A DNA stretch of 24,479 nucleotides from a virus: positions 1-24,479 of IMG/VR virus record IMGVR_UViG_3300044630_002048, one strand, 5' to 3'. The translations under genes were made by a program, and so were the position numbers. Below the pieces are notes generated by a model. The model had not been told where the DNA came from and did not search any database. It worked only from the letters and a program-made list of their open reading frames with translations. Of the stretch, positions 19,513-24,479 are shown piece after piece. Each line of letters starts with the position of its first letter. Position 1 is the first letter of the stretch.

Positions 19513-22500
19513 TACCCGAGAAGGCGATAAAACCAATAATAAAAAACGGCAGGGACAATACTGAAATTGCTGTTGGAACTCTTATTGCCTATGGTGTTTT
19601 TCCTCACACAACTGAGGGCATAGAAAAAGCTAAGAAGCTAATTGCCGAGTCTGAAAATTGGTTGGTGCCATCACAACTACCAGATTATTATGATGGTATT
19701 GATAGTGATTTAATTGTTGGTAGAGAGACCCCAGGTATTTTATCAATAAGAAGAAAATTAAAAGAGTTTTATAAAATCTCTGCTGGCACAGAAGAATTTA
19801 TAGATACAACTGTATACACTCCAGCAGATAAATTTGTTGATGACGGTAAAGAATTTGCTGTAAAAATAGAAACTGATCTTGAAGATGCTTTAGAAAAAAC
19901 ATCTGACGAGATCATGGATTCTATTGATGAGATTCTTAGACAAGATCAGGAAAAATTTGAAGAGTTTAAAAGAAAACAAGAAGAAGAATTAAAGAAAAAA
20001 ATTGAGAAACTTAATACACCAGAAAGAGTTTCTCAAGAACTTACAATAAAAATTCCTCCAGCTCATTATATACAGGGAACTGCTGGTAGATGGCAACCAG
20101 AATTTGAAAATGATATTGATCATGCCGTATACTTTGCTGGCAAATCTCCATTACCAAAAGGAGCAAAGCAAAGAGAAGTTCTTGATTGGTTAAAAAGTTT
20201 AGGCTTAACGTTTGAACAAATACATGACCACCGTGAGAAAGTATTAGATCAAATTCGAGAAACTATTTCTCTTCCTGGTGTGGAAGAAGAGTATCCATAT
20301 GTTTATATTGATGCTGTCGATCAAGATTTTGTACTGGAAGATGATGAGGAGGAGTATGAAGAAACAGAAGATGATTTCGAAGATTTAGATGATCTTTTAA
20401 ATGATGTTAGAAATGATGAAGAAATTTCTGATAAAAAAATAGCAGAAAACATTGAGGAAGAAATCATCGATGCTGCCGAGGATGAAGAAGATCCTATGGC
20501 TGATGCTGATGTAGACATACAAGCCATATTGGATGGGGATGAAGACGAAACAAAAAGTATTACTGAAAAATTAACTGACACAATAAACAAACCTAAGAAA
20601 GAATCTTCTTACGCTAGCAACAAAAAAATTCTGGATTCTATTACCGTAAACTTTGGAAGAATACAAGAAACATTAAACATTGTAAATCGTAATTTAGAAG
20701 AACAGAATACATTAATAAGAGCAAACATTGATACACAACTTGCTGTCGGTGATTTAATAAGTAATCAGACAGATCTTTTGGCATCTAAATTTGATTTGAT
20801 ATTGGAACATTTTGAAAGACAGTTACAACATTCTGAAGAACTTGATGAAGCAGAAAAAAGAAAGGCGAATGAATCTAAATTAGAAGCACAGCGTGATGCT
20901 GCTGGGTCTTCTGACTTTCAAGATCTTACACAAGGTGGTGGTAAATCAAAAAGGCAATCTAAAATTGGATTATATTATAGAAGAAAACTTCTCAGAAAAT
21001 TATATAGAAAAACTCCAAAAAAATTAAGATCCTTAAGGACTAAAGCAAGAAAACTTCAAAGGGTTCCTGACAAATTAAAAACTTCTGCTGCTAATAGAGT
21101 TACCCAAATGTTGCCTAAGCGAGCAGGTAAAGCTGTTGGTAATTTGAGATCAGTAAAATCTGTTGGAACAAGACTTCCTGGAGTAAGACAAGCATTTGCT
21201 GCTTGGGAATATTCTGATAGAAAGGCTGCCGGACAATCCGATGTTCAAGCATTGGCTGGTGTTGGTGCTGGCCTAGGTGGAGCTGCCGCTGGGGGTGCTG
21301 CTGGAGCTGCTACAGGGGCAGCGATAGGTGCTGCTTTAGGATTACCTTTCTTTGGTATTGGAGCTGCTCCTGGAGCTGCTATAGGCTCTGCCATTGGTGG
21401 AATTCTTGGGCTTGTTGGTGGATTTTTTGCTGGAAATGCCGCTTCCGATGCTGCCGATAAGCTTACTGGAGCAGATCAAATTGATAGTCAGTATGAAACT
21501 GGTGGATTAACTAAACCAGGAACGGCAATACTTCATGGTACTGAAGCAATTATTAATCGTGATGCTATTGATATGTCACCATTGAATACTCTTGGTGGCA
21601 TAATGATTGCTTCGACCACAGAGTATATTAATTCTGCTGGTGCTGTAGCTGCTCCCATAGCACCTTCATTGAGAGGTGTATCAACACAAATGGCGAGACA
21701 ATATGATGTTCCTGCTACTTTAGCTCAAACCAATGTTGGTGGTACTTTGCCTAAGATAGATAATGAATTGAAAAAAGTTAGGGAAAAAAGAACAGGTGGT
21801 GATCAAGAAGAATTCTCTGGTCAAGAAAAACAATTATTAGAAACAACAGATGAAGATAATTTTGCTGAAAAATTATTAAAGATGATAGATCCAGATGAAA
21901 AATTCCTCAGTATACTAAAGAATATTAATAACAGAAACCCTTTGTTGCCCCCAGAAGATTATGATGGCACAGGAATTGATGGAGATTTGGAAGGAAATAT
22001 AGTAAACCCAATGGAAGGTGGGGTTATGGAAGATTATCCTGGTGCTAAGTTTGGTGCTTCTAGAGATGGAGGAAAGAGAAAACATAAAGGTAGGGATCTT
22101 GTTGGTCCTCCTGGAATGAAAGTTGTATCTGCTTTGCCAGGAACTGTCACTGGTATAATTGATGTTGGCAAACTACCTGGAGGTGGGTGGAGCAAAGGAA
22201 TATATGTGAAACATTCTAATGGTATGGAAACTCGCTATCTACACGTACATCCATCTGTAAAAGTTGGCGATCAAGTTAAAGCTGGACAACAAATTGCTAA
22301 AATTACAGCAATGGATGATATTAGTTCTGTACCACACCTACACTTTGAAGTTATTGTGAATGGGCGACATGTTGATCCAGAACCAATTGTGAGAGGATCT
22401 TTAAAGATGAGTGATATAGCGGCAGGAAAAGTTCCTGGGCTTTCTGTGAAAGCACCTAAAAATCCAGCTGAAATTGAAAACCATAGCGGAACTGAAGTTT

Positions 22501-22976
22501 CTGACAAAACTCCACCGTCATCTCCACCATCTTCTATGGCAACTCCTCAGCAAGTATCTTCTACTTCTACAATTGCTGAGAAATTAGTAGCACAAACATT
22601 AGAATCCGATGGAAGCATGGACGGCATGGTTGCTGCTACGTATGGAGCAGGAGTTCCTAAAACTCCGAGATGGATGCAAGAAATAGAAAGGCAATATAAT
22701 GAAGTTAAAGATAAGCCATTTAGTCCAGGAACACCGAAGCCAGGAAGAGGAATGGGAGATACGTGGCTCCCTAAGGCGTCATTGGATCAAGGTAGTCAAA
22801 TTGCTAGTTTATCTAGATACGAACAAGAATCTGAAAGCAATACGGTATTAATTAATAATCAATCTTCGCCAATGCCAGCAATGCCTTCTTCCGGAGGAAC
22901 AGAAATTATTCAAATGGGTGGAGTTAGTTCTTCTGAGTTATTAAAAAGTTTGATGTTACAAAGATTAAACGCCTGA
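19509..22976 (+). CDS. Tape-measure-like tail protein with M23 metallopeptidase domain
   Basis: A 1155-aa protein right after the gp26/gp51 pair, the usual place of a tape measure gene. In order: a helical N-terminal part with a Lys/Glu coiled coil (about 130-170), a very acidic region (about 274-345), a coiled coil (about 375-470) with ESKLEAQRDAAG, and a basic region (about 478-550). Next is a Gly/Ala-rich hydrophobic segment (about 578-650) and ETGG..KPGTAILHGTEAII (about 663). The M23/LytM domain has zinc ligands His859 and Asp863 (HKGRD) and His945 (HLHFE, with His943), plus YLHVHPSVKVGDQVKAGQ. The tail is Pro/Ser-rich. Such a domain can cut peptidoglycan cross-links during DNA entry. 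It shares modules with the next gene. Confidence 0.85.
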   Translation: MIPEKAIKPIIKNGRDNTEIAVGTLIAYGVFPHTTEGIEKAKKLIAESENWLVPSQLPDYYDGIDSDLIVGRETPGILSIRRKLKEFYKISAGTEEFIDTTVYTPADKFVDDGKEFAVKIETDLEDALEKTSDEIMDSIDEILRQDQEKFEEFKRKQEEELKKKIEKLNTPERVSQELTIKIPPAHYIQGTAGRWQPEFENDIDHAVYFAGKSPLPKGAKQREVLDWLKSLGLTFEQIHDHREKVLDQIRETISLPGVEEEYPYVYIDAVDQDFVLEDDEEEYEETEDDFEDLDDLLNDVRNDEEISDKKIAENIEEEIIDAAEDEEDPMADADVDIQAILDGDEDETKSITEKLTDTINKPKKESSYASNKKILDSITVNFGRIQETLNIVNRNLEEQNTLIRANIDTQLAVGDLISNQTDLLASKFDLILEHFERQLQHSEELDEAEKRKANESKLEAQRDAAGSSDFQDLTQGGGKSKRQSKIGLYYRRKLLRKLYRKTPKKLRSLRTKARKLQRVPDKLKTSAANRVTQMLPKRAGKAVGNLRSVKSVGTRLPGVRQAFAAWEYSDRKAAGQSDVQALAGVGAGLGGAAAGGAAGAATGAAIGAALGLPFFGIGAAPGAAIGSAIGGILGLVGGFFAGNAASDAADKLTGADQIDSQYETGGLTKPGTAILHGTEAIINRDAIDMSPLNTLGGIMIASTTEYINSAGAVAAPIAPSLRGVSTQMARQYDVPATLAQTNVGGTLPKIDNELKKVREKRTGGDQEEFSGQEKQLLETTDEDNFAEKLLKMIDPDEKFLSILKNINNRNPLLPPEDYDGTGIDGDLEGNIVNPMEGGVMEDYPGAKFGASRDGGKRKHKGRDLVGPPGMKVVSALPGTVTGIIDVGKLPGGGWSKGIYVKHSNGMETRYLHVHPSVKVGDQVKAGQQIAKITAMDDISSVPHLHFEVIVNGRHVDPEPIVRGSLKMSDIAAGKVPGLSVKAPKNPAEIENHSGTEVSDKTPPSSPPSSMATPQQVSSTSTIAEKLVAQTLESDGSMDGMVAATYGAGVPKTPRWMQEIERQYNEVKDKPFSPGTPKPGRGMGDTWLPKASLDQGSQIASLSRYEQESESNTVLINNQSSPMPAMPSSGGTEIIQMGGVSSSELLKSLMLQRLNA
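22082..22386 (+). other. M23 (LytM) peptidase domain-coding segment
   Basis: Encodes HKGRDLVGPPG through HLHFEVIVNGRHVDP. The HxxxD and HxH zinc and catalytic residues are all present, as is the Gly-rich lysostaphin-like strand order, so the domain is likely active. Confidence 0.88.
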
Positions 22977-22981
22977 TGAGA

Positions 22982-22989
22982 AATAAATA
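22982..22989 (+). promoter_or_regulatory. Late-promoter-like motif before the second tape-measure-like gene
   Basis: AATAAATA lies six bases after the previous stop and 23 bases before ATG 23012. An AGGAG at 22997-23001 serves as SD between them. Confidence 0.4.
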
Positions 22990-23011
22990 CTGTGATAGGA
23001 GAATAGTATAA

Positions 23012-24479
23012 ATGTCGGCAGGCACACAGGGTTTTACAGATACTCGAAAAGATACTAATCACATTGGTGCTGTTATTAGTAAGGTGCTTGAGGCAAGAAA
23101 ACTTGCTGAGCAAGAAAGGGAATACGCTGAATCAGTAGCAGAAAAATATCAAACCTCACTAGAAGAATCTGGAATACGACGAGGATATTTTTTCAAGAAA
23201 GCATTAAGATGGAAGTTTGGCGGGGAATTTAAAGCTAAGAAACAAGCACAGTTACAAACTTGGAAATCTCGTGCTGACTTATTTAAATCTGCTGCCACTG
23301 GCAAATCAGGTAGGAATAAACTAAACAAGTTTGAAAGATCACAAGCGATCTTTGATATGTTTAAATCTGGTGATAAGCCAAAAACATTTAGAGATAAATT
23401 TAAACCATTATATGAAGGATTTGTAGATGATCCGATGGCTAGACCACAAAGTCATTGGGTTAAGCCAGGAGCAAGAAAGAAAATACAAAAAGCAACTTCC
23501 AGAAGTAATCGTGTAAGTAAAGAAGATATTCTGAATTCTCTTTCTGCCATCACTGATTCAATTGAAAGGGTTGCTGAATCTATATCAGAAAAAAATAAAG
23601 TAATTGCTGATCAGATGGTTCATTCATCTGTCTTACAAGGCATGATGCACCAGCAGCTTAAGACAAGTAACGATTCTTTAGAAGATAAATTACAAAAAAT
23701 TGTTGATGTTTTATCTAATCAAACTCAATACCAAAAACAATCTGTAGATAAAATTGAAGCAAAATCTGCTGAAAATAAATTAGAAAGACAAAAAGATGCT
23801 GCTAGTATAGTTAATTTTGATGACCTCACTACTAAAGAAGATGAGAGTAAAATAGCAGCAACTTCTGCTCAGGACATGGAGTTCCAGCAAATGTCTGCTT
23901 ACGAGCAGAATGACATACCACAAGCAGAAACTGGCGGTATTATTTCTGGTCCTGACAGTGGGTATCTTGCCAAACTTCATGGCAACGAAATGGTCATTCC
24001 ATTAGATAATAATTATACACAAGGAGAACCTAGTGCTATTGATGGGAAGGTTAGACCTAAACCACAACAGCCTATTACCACTCCAAAAAGTATTGAATCA
24101 ATGCCCAAGTATGAAATGGGTACTAGTAAGATCGTTAATAATTATCCCAAGTATGAAATGGGGAATAGCACAGTAAATTCTGCTCCCATATCATCTAAGT
24201 TTGGATTTAATACTACCCAAAATATTGTTGGTAATGCTGGAGGAGGAACTACTGAAGGATCTAAATTAACTCAATCAATGGTTGATGTGATGTCGTTACC
24301 AATGATGGCTGCTGGAGGGACATTACTTTCGGCAACTACAAAGTATATGCAAAGTTTGGGTGGGGAAGGAGCAAATATAAACCCAGAAATAGAAAGAGTA
24401 TCGAGACCTATTGCCAACGTATTTGGATTGCCTCCAACAATAGTAAGTGCTGCTAAGGGAAGCACCCCAAGAAAAGCTG
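23012..24479 (+). CDS. Tape-measure-like structural protein, paralogue of the upstream gene (3' end outside window)
   Basis: The frame from ATG 23012 (MSAGTQGFTDTRKDTNHIG...) stays open for 489 codons to the window end. The first 170 residues are basic and helical. A coiled coil follows, with EDILNSLSAITDSIERVAES, then ENKLERQKDAASIVNFDDL (near 254). After that comes AETGGIISGPDSGYLAKLHGNEMVIPL (near 307), a spacer holding two PKYEMG copies, and GGTLLSATTKYMQSLGG. Each block has a counterpart in the same order in the 1155-aa protein. No M23 motif is visible before the window ends. It is likely a tail-internal or baseplate-linked virion protein. Confidence 0.82.
   Translation, partial: MSAGTQGFTDTRKDTNHIGAVISKVLEARKLAEQEREYAESVAEKYQTSLEESGIRRGYFFKKALRWKFGGEFKAKKQAQLQTWKSRADLFKSAATGKSGRNKLNKFERSQAIFDMFKSGDKPKTFRDKFKPLYEGFVDDPMARPQSHWVKPGARKKIQKATSRSNRVSKEDILNSLSAITDSIERVAESISEKNKVIADQMVHSSVLQGMMHQQLKTSNDSLEDKLQKIVDVLSNQTQYQKQSVDKIEAKSAENKLERQKDAASIVNFDDLTTKEDESKIAATSAQDMEFQQMSAYEQNDIPQAETGGIISGPDSGYLAKLHGNEMVIPLDNNYTQGEPSAIDGKVRPKPQQPITTPKSIESMPKYEMGTSKIVNNYPKYEMGNSTVNSAPISSKFGFNTTQNIVGNAGGGTTEGSKLTQSMVDVMSLPMMAAGGTLLSATTKYMQSLGGEGANINPEIERVSRPIANVFGLPPTIVSAAKGSTPRKA

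Noticed and set aside
1-24479. tRNA genes, CRISPR arrays, insertion sequences, attachment sites
   Set aside because: No cloverleaf, regular spaced repeats, transposase-like ORF or tRNA-end duplication was seen by eye. A tRNAscan run would settle the tRNA question.

Overview
The window is a piece of a T4-like myovirus that infects marine cyanobacteria (a cyanomyophage of Synechococcus or Prochlorococcus). Two sets of genes show this. The first is T4 core genes: gp32 ssDNA-binding protein, RNase H, a gp33-like late coactivator, gp4, gp48, gp53, gp26/gp51 and a gp54/gp19-like tube protein. The second is typical cyanophage auxiliary genes: psbA (photosystem II D1), speD, phoH, thyX, glutaredoxin, a 2OG-Fe(II) oxygenase, a DUF1825 gene and a glutamine riboswitch of the 'downstream-peptide' type. 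All assignments are from reading the sequence; no database search was possible.

Layout. (1) 1-4011, minus strand: tail-fibre or adhesin-type virion genes. They are a 1204-aa repetitive protein with YadA-like repeats, a 57-aa single-module protein, and the 5' end of a paralogue of that small protein. (2) 4012-6093, plus: psbA with its own promoter region and strong terminator, then a very acidic 222-aa ORF with its own promoter. (3) 6104-9590, plus: a tightly packed early/middle operon with mostly 1-4 base overlaps. It runs 2OG-Fe(II) oxygenase, glutaredoxin, small ORFs, RNase H, three hypotheticals, speD. (4) 9625-9938: a glutamine riboswitch controlling a 52-aa ORF and a 27-aa ORF. (5) 9943-13097: a composite terminator/promoter, then a small ORF overlapping thyX, an 80-aa ORF, phoH, a PD-(D/E)XK nuclease, a gp33-like gene and a DUF1825 gene. 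(6) 13081-14091: promoter nested in a hairpin, gp32 and a bidirectional terminator. (7) 14090-17855, minus: gp4, a 287-aa assembly protein, gp48, gp53. (8) 17887-24479, plus: gp54-like tube protein, gp26, gp51 without a normal start codon, a 1155-aa tape-measure-like protein with an M23 peptidase domain, and a truncated paralogue of it.

Regulation. Five sigma70-type promoters on the plus strand (upstream of psbA, the acidic ORF, the 2OG oxygenase, the thyX cluster and gp32) all have exactly 17 bp between -35 and -10. In three of them the -35 or -10 hexamer lies inside the loop of a hairpin that would end or delimit the previous transcript. T4-type late promoter motifs (TATAAATA or CTAAATA variants) sit before the structural genes, and one overlaps the psbA promoter.

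The most interesting candidates are: a -1 ribosomal frameshift joining gp26 to gp51 (T_TTT_TTC heptamer, 7-bp hairpin, no ATG/GTG/TTG start near the 5' end of gp51); the nested hairpin-promoter cassettes; the phage glutamine riboswitch with its two tiny ORFs; and the tandem tape-measure-like paralogues, one carrying a complete M23 metallopeptidase motif set.
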